DNA of 64,000 nt, taken from contig BSDZ01000023.1 of the NCBI GenBank assembly GCA_030268105.1, forward strand, positions 434,001-498,000. The letters run 5' to 3'. The position numbers and the translations under genes were made by a program. Shown piece after piece: positions 35,176-47,283 of this stretch. Every line of letters starts with the position of its first letter. Position 1 is the stretch's first letter. The DNA is from Volvox africanus. Lineage: Eukaryota; Chlorophyta; Chlorophyceae; Chlamydomonadales; Volvocaceae. The notes below the pieces were generated by a model. It was given only the letters and a program-made list of their open reading frames with translations. It was not told where the DNA came from and searched no databases.

Positions 35176-37386
35176 AATGCTAGCTCTCCCTGATTGTATC
35201 TTTCGAAATTAAGCAGAATGAAAGTTACCTTGCTGGAGGCAACAAAGGCTCCCGCTTGCGATGTGCGCGCATGGTCCTCGGCAACGGCAGGTGGTGAGGG
35301 AGCTGTAAAAAGGATGTTCTCATTCCGCTGTTGGGAGTCCATAGGCGCCTTGAGGACGTCGAGATAGAATTGAAAAGAACAAAGCTTACCGTAAGGCCTA
35401 CCGGTACGCGGTAAAGAGGTGCATATACAACGCCCAATGACACATTCAGTAGATGTTCTAAATATTACAGCTAAATGAGATGATTGTCGCCAGCCAGCCT
35501 CGCACGATGCGACGCCCGACTATCTTATCCCGGATTCCCCAAGCCTCGCCGAATTGCAATTATTATTGTAGCATGATGAGCTATTGGATATATTAGATAT
35601 TAAAATAATGAAAGGAGTCGATGTTATAATATTGCAGCTCCTGCAACGGCCTTCCTAAGGGGCATCCTTATGGGCCCCAGTGCCGGGGCATGGAAGAGTC
35701 GTACCCTTCGCGTGGCTTATAGAACACAAATGATACTGGCATTCTTAAGTGCCATGATTTTTGGTATCCATTGCAATAAAGGTTGGAGGTGTCGTAGATA
35801 TGATTCCCCGGCTGGAGGGTATAGCATATATGTATGTAGCTCACATTACGGATGCGCCTCCGCAACTACAACTAAAGATGACAAAATGACAATATGATTA
35901 TTTTCCGTTGGTCCTATTCACTGCGCTCACATCTAGCGATGGCTAGTATTCTCCATATCTTTGCCATACAGCCCATACGCAAGCAAAGATACCGAGCCTA
36001 ATATACATACACAACTTCTTTAAAATAACCTAAATGTTATTCTGGACCACATCCGTCAATAACCCTGACTTGCTCTACGGAAGCAATTGCGAGAAATCAC
36101 CCCTTAAAAAAAGGATGATATCTTTTGTGTTTTTCAAAATGCAATTTGTATGCAATGCATGATAAACAGACGCATACCGATTAAACTACTACATCACCGA
36201 GTGAGAAATAGGAAATCTCTTATACAATTTAGCGAGTACTCTTATGCATTTTGCCTGCGTATATCGCAGGAGGCAACTACGGAAACGATTGGTACGGCAG
36301 TTTGAGTCAGGTCCAGTATTCATCTGCTGCCGCGGTCCTGTTCATGGGGATTTTCCATGTACCGCATCCTGTTATCTCGTGTTATATGTGCCAATAGCTT
36401 AGGCCTGCATGCCCTGAGCGAGCATAAGGCCCAATAATGCTATGCGAATTGAGCGCTGCGTTCGAGCGTTTTTGGCTCCAATATAAGTCTGACATATGTA
36501 ATTATCTCTACGACTTCACGATCTTCACGTGTCCTTCAAGATTATATACCTAATTATGCTGTCAGTCATCATGTTGCGGATGACCTTAAAGTCTCCTGCA
36601 GCTGGCCGCACCACGGTCATGCACAAACCAGTGCCATTCGGATGTGATTCACTCTTACTAACAACATTCCAAATGTTTTTTTACAGGCATGTGTATTTGA
36701 GCGTATCTGTCTGAAGCTCCATAATGTACATGTCCATGTACGTGTGATTGTTACAGCGTTGAGCAGCTCATAAGGCCCAACAGCCAGAAGGCTTTAAGGA
36801 CCGCGAGAACTTAAGAATAAGCGAAAAAGGGTAAGAAGATAAATAAAAAGGCCAAAGTAGAAAATCCAGAAACAAAAATATAGACTTGTATAGGAAAAGC
36901 TTCAAGTAACGGTGCCATTCCTGCTTCCTCTGAGTTTGTGTATATCGCGTAACGCCTTAACCAGCAAACGCTGATTCATCGCACTTCATGACAGCAAGCA
37001 TATTGCCTTCAGACATCCGTGTTTTTTAGTTTTTGTAAGTCTGATTTTGGGTGCAGGTCAAGTAACGAAAAAATCGTGTTCCCTTACGGTGCCCTACGTC
37101 AGCCCTTCCCCCTCGTAATTCGCCCGTACAGTGTTACGGACCCTACCCCATCATGAGGAAAGTCGAAAACCAGACCATTAAAAGGGGAAACCCCTATCAT
37201 ACCCGGGAAAACGGTTACGACCCGTAAACCGAACCCCCCCTAAATGGGTAAGTATATGAAACTAACCCATTATGGACAGTACCGCATAATGTTGGAATAG
37301 CCAAGCTGCAGCGTACCGTGGCAGCTTCATCGTTAGGCCGAATAGCAGGCCGTGACAGGCCGAATATCAGGCTGCAGCGGCAGCAG
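35176..37386. other. Gene-poor stretch upstream of member C
   Basis: AT-rich; no exon chain or domain recognised. The right end leads into a copia-type RNase H remnant. Confidence 0.45.
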
Positions 37387-37655
37387 TGCGTGACGGCGAG
37401 CGAGGCACTGTGGCTTCGGAAGTTGGCGGATGAGTTGGGACTAGGTAGCGGAGCGATCGGGATCCAGATGGATTCCCAGGGAGTGCTATTCTGGGCAATA
37501 ACCCCATCACGTCAGCTAGGACTAAGCGTAACGATGACCAACATCATTTACTGTGGGAGCGGGTTTCGAGGGGCAAGGTAGTGCTCACCTGTTGCTCTAC
37601 AGAGGAAATGGTGGCGGATATCCTCACGAAGGCACATGGGAAGATTAAGTTTTAG
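37387..37655 (+). pseudogene. Ty1/copia retrotransposon RNase H remnant
   Basis: Reads as the end of a copia polyprotein: TASEALWLRKLADELGLG, then IQMDSQGVL, then, after a frameshift near 37572, VVLTCCSTEEMVADILTKAH and a stop at 37653-37655. Copia RNase H domains normally show an ASTEAEY...LWLR start, a DNQ motif and a T.EMVAD.LTK end in this order. The conserved SKHID.RYH portion is scrambled. No LTR pair was recognised around it. Confidence 0.8.
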
Positions 37656-38488
37656 AATTGCCGGCAAGAGATGGGCGTGGACGCCTGATTCGTTTTACAT
37701 TACCATGGCTGAAGGGCTTCCAACGAACTTTGGCGTGTTCGCGTTTTTTTTACCATTTTGTACCTTTATCGGCCCACACCACCGGAACCCTTTCGAAACC
37801 GAAGCTTAAAATGCGTTGCCAACAGTCTTTGCTGATTCTAGCTGGACCTTGACGTACGGGGATTGACCAGGATGTTTTGCCAACTGCTGTACTTAAAATA
37901 AAACGCCACATCCGGGACATCACGAGCTCTAGTGTAATAAAGTCTTTTTTGGTCCTTGTCCTTGATGTGATGCATGTTTGCTCCGAACTTTAGTATGTAG
38001 TCATAGCTTGCTAATCACATAAGCAGTTTAGCTTTCCGGGCCGGTGGACGTTCCCTCTTTTGCCTTGTCACGGCCACACCATTCAATGCGACAGGTGAAA
38101 TGGTGGTAACCGTATGTTCTCATCCGTAGAGTATGTCATATTGCGCCTTCACACTTACCTCAATTGATGCCGCCTTGGCTAATCGGTATTCCCCCTTTGT
38201 AAGGCGTATGTGAGCATCCCGAGCGCGTTGTGACAGTACAAGCTGGGTAAGGTTTTCATTAGGAAGTGGCTTCCATTTAAACTGTATCTTGTACCCTGGT
38301 CCTTACTTACACCAAATCGGCTAGGAGCTCGCGCCTTTCAGATTCCATCTGCATGCAAGCTTTTTGCACGTCCGCACCCTTCATCGACAAAGTAATTGTC
38401 CAAAATAATAAGTATGCATCTCGTTTTCTGAATAATATTGCCGTCGTTCAAGACTTGTATTGCCGTTGAAGAGCGCTAACTGGGCATC
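37656..38488. other. Region between copia remnant and member D
   Basis: Possible copia 3' remnant followed by the 5' flank of the + strand gene at 38489. Nothing specific recognised. Confidence 0.35.
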
Positions 38489-40885
38489 ATGGGAAAAGCT
38501 GCTCTATTTTATCCAAACCATATTTATGCTCGAACTGACGGGTCACTGAACCCAACGCAAATCCAAAACCCGCAGCGCTGGCCTGCGCGTCGCCCCAAGG
38601 CGCTCTTGTCCCGCGCGATGCACAACACAGGGAGTCCTACCACCGCCTCCGCCGCGTTCAGCACTTCCGCGACGCAGTGTCTTGCTGAGGTTGCTATCCC
38701 TCACACCAAGTGCCTAGGCACACAGGCGCAGCATCTCGCATACACGGTCCAAGCCCTACCCGGATCACTTGGCGGCCGCAACACAGAAGACTCCCATTTA
38801 GGTATCTCGGCGCAGCTCCTCGCATTTCGAAGCAGCGGTAGCTTTACCCCGGACCTCAGCTGGAGCAGCGTCGCCGGCAATGGCCCCGAAACTAATGTCG
38901 ACGCCAGCATCAGTGCCGGCCCAGTCGCCAGTTCCTGCGACACCGGCCCTTCCACGTCCAATCATACCGTTCTGAATTGCAGCCCGAGGTGCCCCCAGCG
39001 GTCTTCAGATCCCTTTTTACGTCGGCTCTGGAGTCGCCTGAGGTCCAGCATAAACGGCGATGTTATAATGCATGAAGGACGTTCATCCAGGCATCCGCCA
39101 ATCTGCCAGACCCCGACCCCGACCCCGACCCAGAAACAGAAACAGAAAACGGCCCATGACCAGCCCCGGCGCCTGCGACTCCTCCCCATAGGACGCCCCT
39201 CTCAGGGGGAGGCCTTCAGCGACTTGCATCGGAGCCACACCGCCCCGCCGGCTCCAGCAGGCCGACTGCGAGAATGGAGTCTTAGTGGGCGCAGCCGACG
39301 CAGCCAGGATCGGATGAAAGCCCGGTACACCGTGTCAGCCTCCAAAAGCCATGCCCCAATCGACACTGCTGAAATGACCACCACACGAAATGCCTCGGTG
39401 GGGCAGCTCCCACACGGTGTGCTCTCCGTCGAAAGACGTGATGGTCTCGGTAGGCTAAGCGACTGCTGCGTCACCACTTCCAGTGCCAGCGGAGGTAGCC
39501 ATGTGGCTCAGGGTTTAGTAGGACATGACAATGCGCCGTCGTTGGGGCTGGGGCTGATGCAGCGGCTGCTGAGGGTGCTGAATGGGAATGCGTGGAGCAA
39601 GGGACAGGGACAAGTCAGGTGCGATGGCGGCGGGGGAATGCGTGCGGGCGGCTTGTGGAAACGTACCCGAAACGACGCTGCCACCGCTGTCCCCAATTCC
39701 GAGACGTGGGTCGTGTCCTGCATGGCGGGGCACCGGAAAAGAGGTCATTGCGTCAGCCGCCGTTGCACACCCCTTGCAGCCGCCGCTGCAGCCGCCAGCG
39801 AGGAGTCGAGTAGCGATGATGCGGACGAGGCGCTGCAGCTGTTGCGGCAACAGCGCCGAGATAGCAAGGTCATACACTGTGCGCGGCTGCACCTCGGCCC
39901 GCGACCCCAAAACCTGATGTCTGGCGATGGAGACCCCGGCAGCGGATGCGCATTGAAATTCCATTTGCCTGGCGGCGCAGCCGAGTTTGCTGCTTTTGCT
40001 GCTACTGCCGGAACGCCCAGTGATACAGCCGAGTCCCTGGGCGGGACCGTGGCAGGGCCGCTGGCGCCGCGCGCATCTGCATTGCTGGCAGCCGGGGTGT
40101 CAATCAGCAGCCCTGCGCTCCTCCACAGTCAGCTTAGTCTCAATGCAGGTCTGCCAGCATCAGGCTCCGTCTCCCCACCGCAATCACCGGCTGCAGGAAC
40201 ACCCTCAGCTGCATTTACATCCACAGCAACAGATTCAGAAGCAGCATCCCCAGCTGCCCCTGGTGCTGCTGTCTTCTCTCATCCCGGCGGCGCCTTGCCT
40301 GCGTGGTCCAACGGCAACCCGCTGACCGCCTTCATTCCCTCGACGCCGCTGCTACCAAAGCTGCTGCCACCGATAGGCTCCTTCCATCTGGAGGCCTGGG
40401 GTGTCTGTCCCGAGTCCTTACCTTTCCCTGCTACACCGCAGTTATCGTCGCCACCGCCGCCGCAGCAGCAGCAGCAAGGGGGAGCCTCGGCTCCCGTTTC
40501 ATCCCCACCTATCAGCCGTGACCGCGATGTTGAGCGCGATCACGGAGAACCCCTGGCGGCCCCTAGGGAGGCGAAGGAGAAAGGCTCCAAGGAGAAACTG
40601 CAACAGCTATTGCCGACCTCTATTGTTAACCTCAGGTTTCGGTTAGCGCCATTACGACGCTCCGCAGGAGGTGCGGGAGACTCCGTAGAGACCCCACAGC
40701 GAAACCCGTCCGTGCAAGTAAGCCCCAGCGGAGCCGGAATCGTTGGCGTGCCGTCGTCGTCGTCGTCGCCGATGGGCTTGCAGTGTGACGATGAGCAAAA
40801 CTCCCTATCGGAACCAGTGGCGGTGCTGGCGTCCACACGCTCCATGCGGCGACTGGCAATTTGCGGTTACAGCGGCGTGGAGTAG
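38489..40885 (+). CDS. Unknown protein, repeated local family, member D (inverted)
   Basis: Function not recognised. Open frame of 798 codons on the + strand, the only family member in this orientation. Shared blocks: EWSLSGRSRRSQDRMKAR (weak match to WSFDSDLQRARVQAR); LMQRLLRVLNG (match to LERLLRAF of C); RRDSKVIHCARLHLG (match to RDSRLVHRVRLA of A); LKFHLPGGA (match to IRFSMPSGG of C). A further conserved-looking patch is IVNLRFRLAPLRR near the C-terminus. Short tandem tracts (TPTPTPT, QKQKQK) lie around residues 210-220. Met 44 before HNTGSPTT is an alternative start. Assignment to the family rests on block order and is weaker than for A, B and E. Confidence 0.6.
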   Translation: MGKAALFYPNHIYARTDGSLNPTQIQNPQRWPARRPKALLSRAMHNTGSPTTASAAFSTSATQCLAEVAIPHTKCLGTQAQHLAYTVQALPGSLGGRNTEDSHLGISAQLLAFRSSGSFTPDLSWSSVAGNGPETNVDASISAGPVASSCDTGPSTSNHTVLNCSPRCPQRSSDPFLRRLWSRLRSSINGDVIMHEGRSSRHPPICQTPTPTPTQKQKQKTAHDQPRRLRLLPIGRPSQGEAFSDLHRSHTAPPAPAGRLREWSLSGRSRRSQDRMKARYTVSASKSHAPIDTAEMTTTRNASVGQLPHGVLSVERRDGLGRLSDCCVTTSSASGGSHVAQGLVGHDNAPSLGLGLMQRLLRVLNGNAWSKGQGQVRCDGGGGMRAGGLWKRTRNDAATAVPNSETWVVSCMAGHRKRGHCVSRRCTPLAAAAAAASEESSSDDADEALQLLRQQRRDSKVIHCARLHLGPRPQNLMSGDGDPGSGCALKFHLPGGAAEFAAFAATAGTPSDTAESLGGTVAGPLAPRASALLAAGVSISSPALLHSQLSLNAGLPASGSVSPPQSPAAGTPSAAFTSTATDSEAASPAAPGAAVFSHPGGALPAWSNGNPLTAFIPSTPLLPKLLPPIGSFHLEAWGVCPESLPFPATPQLSSPPPPQQQQQGGASAPVSSPPISRDRDVERDHGEPLAAPREAKEKGSKEKLQQLLPTSIVNLRFRLAPLRRSAGGAGDSVETPQRNPSVQVSPSGAGIVGVPSSSSSPMGLQCDDEQNSLSEPVAVLASTRSMRRLAICGYSGVE

Positions 40886-41524
40886 TAGCAGCAGCTAGGG
40901 AGGGAGGAACAGACGACGACAACGACGCCTGGTTCGTATGGTTGGAATGTTTGCTGACCCAGATGCATGTAGGTCGAAGAAGAGCCAGTTAGCGAGTGAG
41001 AGGGTGAGGGGTGGAGAAGGTAGAGAGGAATGGTACATAAAAAGAGGAATGATAACGATAGGGAGCAGTGGGGGGCAGAGAGGAGGAACTGGAGTATCGG
41101 CTGGTCGAGCAGCAGGAGTACTGCAACACCGGCTGCCGGATAAAGCACTGAGAATCAATATTCTCAACGCCACTCCGAAACCACTACGTTCTGGGTTAGG
41201 GAAAAGTCCCTGACAGGGTGAAGCTGCGCGTCTACGGATTCAAGAGTAGTATCCTGGCCAGGGTAGATGCTGATGTACAGCTATTATCCGGGATGACCAG
41301 TAAGGTGGACATCTTCCAATCGGCCCTTGCTGTATATAGGCAGATATATGTGTATAACAGATAAATAGATCTTCAAAGACATCGATATGTGGCTCGGGTT
41401 CGCCCAGGGACAGCGACAGAGAAGGGGGAAACTCTATCCGTTCATCTACTCTCAGTTACACATACTCTCGGACATATCGGCGTGCTAGTCATGTGTAAAC
41501 TAAGTTCCTTCGGATAATTGTGGC
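40886..41524. other. 3' flank of member D
   Basis: GA-rich then AT-rich sequence; no gene recognised. Confidence 0.4.
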
Positions 41525-42271
41525 TTGGTCTTGATGTGGGCCAGCTGGCTTGTTGAGGATTTTTTTGCATGGCTTGTGTGGCATGGGGACAGGAAGTCGG
41601 GTATGATATTTGGTTGGAAGGCGGTGCAGCGCGGAATTACAGCGCCATCATTGCAAGAATGGATTGTGAAAAGTGGCAGGCGTACTATGGGTACGACAAT
41701 TATTTTTGAAACACCGCAAGTTCTTGGTCATGTCCCCTGTGTTGGTTATGAACTCGCCGAGTTGATGATGCAGAATGCATCGAGTCCATCGAGCAAGGTT
41801 GTCTGACGTGCAGTTGCTCACTGTATCGGATTGCATCGTCATGCGGTTATCAGTTCAGAAACAACAGAATTCGTTTTCCCCAGCGGTGTTGCCTCTCGTT
41901 TGGGTGCGTCCTTGCAACCCCCGTTGGATCTCCAAATTATTATTGCACTTGGTGAAAATTGTTGCGAGAGTTCAATTTTAGAAATTAAAAGTTCTCTATT
42001 TAGGGTTTTGGGAAGAAATCTGATGGCATTGTGGGCGACAATGCGCCCTGTTTGGGACTCCGTTTGGGTTGAATGCATCGCGCCGTCTTCACGTAAGCGC
42101 CAAGTAGCAGTTGATCCTGAATGTTCATTGGGTCTACTGTGCGCTGCTCTTGTCCAACCAACGAACCCACATGTGTCGTCTCGTATGTGTGGTTATTTGG
42201 ATTTTTTCGACAGCGCCCGTCAGTATGAATCTCTTGTCCAACCGTTCACCATCATTGGGATAGATCCCTAG
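41525..42271 (+). pseudogene. Coding-like frame with one internal TGA, unknown
   Basis: A single frame runs 249 codons with only one stop, TGA at 41804-41806. It has a protein-like composition (for example EWIVKSGRRTMGTTIIF and FVFPSGVASRLGASLQPP) and is not low-complexity like its neighbours. I recognise no family. It may be a decayed gene or element, with further coding-like sequence to about 42560 in other frames (NLLYQKRKVYHTLGG). Readthrough or selenocysteine is possible in algae, but I see no SECIS evidence. Confidence 0.3.
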
Positions 42272-44185
42272 CTGTGGTCCTGATTACTTTTTAGTGCATG
42301 GTGCTCGCTATATATATGTTCTACGCCGACGGACTGAAAAGGTGCGTGCAGGATTGCAAACAAGCTGAGCAAGGCGCGGTGAACGAGGCCACATGTGTCC
42401 CTTTGGAATCTGCTGTATCAAAAGCGCAAAGTATATCATACGTTGGGAGGACTTGGAGGATTTTCTGCGGTTATGCAAGGACTTGCGGGGGCGGGGGTTT
42501 TGAGGGATTGGCAGAGGGCTGCATTACCCAATAAGTCCGCATCGCATGGAGGGCGGTGGCAGGCCTGCCTACACCCTTAGCTAGGGATGTAGTAGTTGAG
42601 AGCCGCAAAGGCCTCTTCGAGATGCCGAGCAGGTGCTTCTGCACCTTTGTATCGTGTTGGTGTGTGCCATATGTGAATAACTACTACATTGGGGCTCCTA
42701 CTTCTTGGTAAGGTTGTACACCAGCGCCCGTCTCTGGAATGAAAAGAGTGGCCAGCATATCCCAAGGTGTTGTCGGGACAGTGTTGAAGCCGGAAGGCAG
42801 AGAAACATCATGGCTAAAACGCGGTGCTGGAAATTAAAGTGGCCATTCTTTCCACTCTGAGACGCTGGTGTATGTCCTAAGAGTACCCTCACTCCCTGCG
42901 GGGAGATACGCGTGTGTGTGTCCACCAATGGCTTTTTGCAGAGGACTGTTTTATAAACTGCAAATAACTGTCAGCTGTACCTCATGTCCTGGCAAATCCG
43001 AGTAAAGGCTTCCTCGGAACCAGGCTCCGGTTAGTTAAGCCTTACGGTGGTAGGAGGCTCGCAAATAGGGATCGAGGACAAGATCACCCCTAGGTACCGA
43101 CCCCCCTGAAGTTCACTGATCGCCGCTCTAGTCTACTTTATCTCGCGTACAAACTAACCGGCGGTAGTTCTCACTACCACCATTTTGTGGTTTCTATCTT
43201 TCCTTAGTTTTACCTTTGACCTTTTCCTTAATGCAGCTCCCGCTCATCATCATACAGCAGCAACGGGCTCCCTCCTGTTCATGGTCCCAGGTGAGATCCA
43301 GATCTAATCCAGATCCACCTAAAATGCTCGTCATATCTACCAGCAATGCAAACATCATACATATATAGTTCAGCCATCATCAATCCGTATATGGGTATCC
43401 AACATTGCCATAGGTCACGCTATATATATCTATATATATATTGCCGTACCAATAATCCCCCATGCACGCCCAAGTCCATTTAGAACAGGAAGTGACCCAT
43501 TCAGAGCCCTAAAGCAGAAGTTCATTCCCGCCTATATTTCAGCGATTACAAATACTGAAGCTAAACTAGGTAAGAGTGATTCAGCCGTATTGGTGCCGTG
43601 CGAGTGCTTTAATCTCACCCCACTCGCAAGCAGCCCTGCTCCCATAAGCAAAACATACTCACTGGGCCAGACAAAACTAAATAGGCCGCACACTGTTGAT
43701 GACCAAAAGTCCACATTGTAGAACGATTTGAGTTCATGGCCCTAGTAATCCAGGTCACCAGGGACCTGGCCGCATAAGGACCACACAGTAATATTTTACA
43801 GAAGGCGTTCATTTGGGCACTGCACACACACGTGTGCCTAACTTGAAGGAACTTAAAGGATAAAAGTTTTTCAGAAGCGGAAATAAAACAACTTGCTCAT
43901 AAATACACAGTTAAGGATGGCCCAAATGCCGAAGGTGGAATGTTTGATAAGCCTGCTCTACCATCTGATAGGTTTGTTTCCTCATATCCGTCGGGTTCTG
44001 TCCCCTGTAAGTCCTATACCAGAAACCAAGAGAATTATTTGCCACCGCCCTTATCGGGACATCCCGGGAGGAGGGAAGTCTGTCGGGTGGTTATGGGGGA
44101 CGCCGTACCTGCTATTTAAGCCGTGATAGACCGAGCCATGAGTCACAACCACCACATGTAATAGCGTTGCATTGGCAGCGAACCC
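42272..44185. other. Gene-poor stretch left of the gypsy element
   Basis: No supportable gene. Contains a short TATA-rich simple tract near 43420-43440. The last bases before the element are gcgaaccc. Confidence 0.45.
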
Positions 44186-44683
44186 TGTCGTGCACCGTTG
44201 ATGGCGTGACAATTCTGGTTAAAGAGCAGTTAGGAAACGACAGCTCCGACAGCTGCTGATTCGCGTGTATGACAGTTGGTCGTTGTTGGATCCAAGAGTA
44301 CGTTTCGGTGATCTCTTGCTGTTACCTAAGGCGAAGACTTCCTGTTGGAAGCGCTTCCCTGGTCGATATAGACTGTTCGGAATTGAGCCATTGTAACGAT
44401 ATACATACTCTTACAGTAGTTCACATTCCGCGCATCTGCCCAGGTCGCCAATAGATCAGCCTAATAAAGGCGCTATCAGGACTGATCACCCTGATTAGCA
44501 GCCAATAGAGCTCCGCGACGGAGCTTGGAGGAGTAGGTGACTGCGCGGCGCGACGCCCCATCACCGACAGAGCTAGGAACAGGTAGCGCAGTCTCGCCCC
44601 AGGGCCGGGCTGTGAGGCCAGTGTCTAGTGTAGTTGCCCGAGCTACAGCTAGCGCACTGCTGCGCCAGCCTCACATACACCCA
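44186..44683 (+). repeat. 5' LTR of gypsy element
   Basis: Begins TGTCGTGCACC and ends in CCCA. Near-identical to 55287-55791. It contains TATA-like tracts (gatatagact, cgatatacat) that could act in transcription. No clear tRNA primer-binding site (TGG...) abuts its right end. Confidence 0.92.
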
Positions 44684-44889
44684 CTACCAGGCGAAGCCAA
44701 GCCATCATGTCCTCACGCGAACGGGCTCGGGCTTCAGGCGTTTGTGTGGAGCTGCAGGTCTACACATTCCGCTTCTTTCTTCGGACAGCATCTATACCGC
44801 GACGGTAGGAGTGCGCGACGCCTCCGGGTGCTTCCGATATCAAGGGACTTGGCCAGTCTCATCGCCGCGACGGCAAGCGCGCCTCTACG

Positions 44890-47283
44890 GTGTCGCTACC
44901 CTTGGGTCATCATCCCAAGGAATTCTTTTCTTCAACACCTAGTAACGAAGTTCCCCGCACATGGACACGAGACCGACATCTGCGCGGACGAGTGAGGACA
45001 GTTTCGGCTCTGCACGCATGGAGCGTCACCGTGCCGTCACCCACGGACCCACGACAGTGGCGTCTCACACAAGGACATTGGCGCAGCAACACCCTAGCCA
45101 CCGGGGCCCGTCTGGAAGCCGGCCACTACACTCCCCACGGGACGGCATCGACCGGAGCCCCAACAGCCTCGGGGGAATCCATCTCTTTTTGGTGCCCTGG
45201 CTCCGACACGGAGGCCTCGCCCAGCCCACGCCTGGATGGCCCGCCAGCGCGCCTTTTCCTCTCAGGGCTGCGGGGAGCTGGCATCCCTGGTAGCCACGCC
45301 CCTTCCTCGGGCAGATCCGTCTCTCCCGTGCTCTCCAAAGGTGGGTGGTGAGGCGTGTCTACAAGCGCTGGTCGGGATGCTCAATCTGGGCCCCAGGAGC
45401 CACCTTCCACCCCCAGGGGGGGCGACCGCGCCGTCACCATGGGCGGTCATGGCAGCGGTGGCGGTGACGGCGTGGAAGCAGCGCTCGGCGGCGCGGCAAC
45501 TGGCGCCCCAGCGGCCATGGGCCCGCACTTGCCCGCGGCTGCAGACCCCGACACACCTGTGGCCGCTACACCAGCGGCCACTGTGCTGGCTATGGCACAC
45601 GAGCATACGCGGCCGTCTGACCCAGGTGGCGGCGATGCCAGGAGCCTGAGCGGCGCTGACGCCCCAAGCTGGGACCCATGGGGCGGTTTCTGGGGTGCTC
45701 CCCCTTCGGAGCACCCCGCCTGGGACCATGATGGACACCGAGGCCGCCGTTTTGTACCATTGGGCGGTGGAGATGATGGAATGCTTACGCCCGCCACTGA
45801 GTATCACCCCGCGTTGGGGGATGGACCGGGAGGATCTGGGCCACCAACACGTTCATTTAGGCGGGGTGTGCGAACTGAGGGGGGGCCTGAGGAGGTTCTT
45901 CCTGGCAGGCCTGTTGTGGCGTCCCACCCGCTTTACTCGCCATGGGAGGGGGACGTAGGCCGTCGCCCGCAGGCTGCAGCGCCCCACCGGGAGGGGGTCC
46001 TATCAGGGAGACAAGGCTTAGGGGGTGCTTCGCAGATGGGAGCTATCCCACCGCCAGCCGAGGCGGCGGATCAGCGCCAGCCTAGGGCGCCTGCACTACT
46101 TGAGGCCCCGTGCTGGGAATCCATGCACTTCACCACTGATGCATTTGCCCCGCCAGACCCGCTTCCGCCCCCTGTGCTTTGGTCGCTCGCACAAGTGGAC
46201 TATGTCGCTATGGCTGTCAAGCGCCAGTACTCCCTCCGTGGCATACTAGCGCACTCTCTCCTGTCTCAGATAGGGGAGACACCAGACTCGGGCACGCTGC
46301 GGTGCGCTCCCAGCAGCTCCGACGCAGACCCGCCTGTCTGGACCGCGACCCATCTCATGTCGTTCCTCCCCGCCGTTGCCCGCTTCATTGGCTGCCCCGT
46401 GCAGATGGTCCGCTGGGAGGAGCTTTATGCGAGCCTGGAGGGCAGGCTGCAGCCGCGGCCGCCCCTCTACCCGGCCCCTGCACCGCCCTCAGCGGGTCCA
46501 GCGGCGGGCACTCCTGCCGCGCCGGCGGCCTCTGCCTCATATGCCCCAGGCACGCCCCCGCCCGATCCTCCTCAGCCTCCACACGGGCCGCCTGGGTACC
46601 CGCCGGGCGAGCCGCCCGCTCCACTTCCGCCCCACTCCACTCCACCACCTCCGATCCACCCGGCTCTGGGCTCGCCTGATGAGTGCTTTGCGCTCCGTGC
46701 CACTGGCGTTGTGGACCTTGTGGGCGAGCCGCAGCCCCGCCAGCCTGGCTTCATCGTGGCTCCCATCTCGCCACACTGGATACCTACGAAAGGCGCTAGG
46801 GACTATGCACGGGCCTACGATGGGGCATCTGATGGTTTCACGGCCTTTAAGTCCCATGCGCTGAGCTATGCCGAATGTGCCCTGTACCCGCTGACCCACG
46901 AGAAGCGAAAGGGTGCTGACTACTCGGAGGTCTCTGACTTTCTTCCTGTCAACACGCCCCTCCGGAGCACATACACGCCCAAGGAGCTGGGCCGCGTGGT
47001 GTATCGTCACTATGCGCACTATGCGCACTGTGCGATGGCACATGGTGGGGTGCATGTGGACTACCGGGGGCAGCGGGCTGCCAGCGGCGGCCAGGACCTA
47101 ATCGCGTTCTGGCTTAAGGAGGTGCAGGCACGAGTTCTTCCGAATGCGCAACGCCTGCACAAGGACTTCGACCAGTGGGCCTATCCCACTGGGGTAGAGC
47201 CCAACCTCGCAGTACAGGGCTTTAGTAACAAGTTTGATCAGCTGGACGCCCAGCTGTACCCGCAAGGCCCAACGGTTCTTTGA
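44890..47283 (+). pseudogene. Gag-like region, first frame
   Basis: Frame open from about 44890 to 47283 except for one TGA at 45349-45351; the uninterrupted part from 45355 is 642 codons. Pro/Gly/Ala-rich N-terminal half, then a more globular capsid-like part (VDYVAMAVKRQYSLRGIL, LGRVVYRHYAHYAHC, DFDQWAYPTGVEPNLAVQG). No CCHC zinc knuckle seen. Homology continues in another frame past 47270. Confidence 0.7.

Noticed and set aside
41804..41806. Selenocysteine reading of the TGA
   Set aside because: No selenoprotein family similarity and no visible SECIS element; decay is simpler.
45262..45807. Minus-strand frames inside the gypsy gag
   Set aside because: Antisense shadows of GC-rich gag coding sequence, without recognisable domains.
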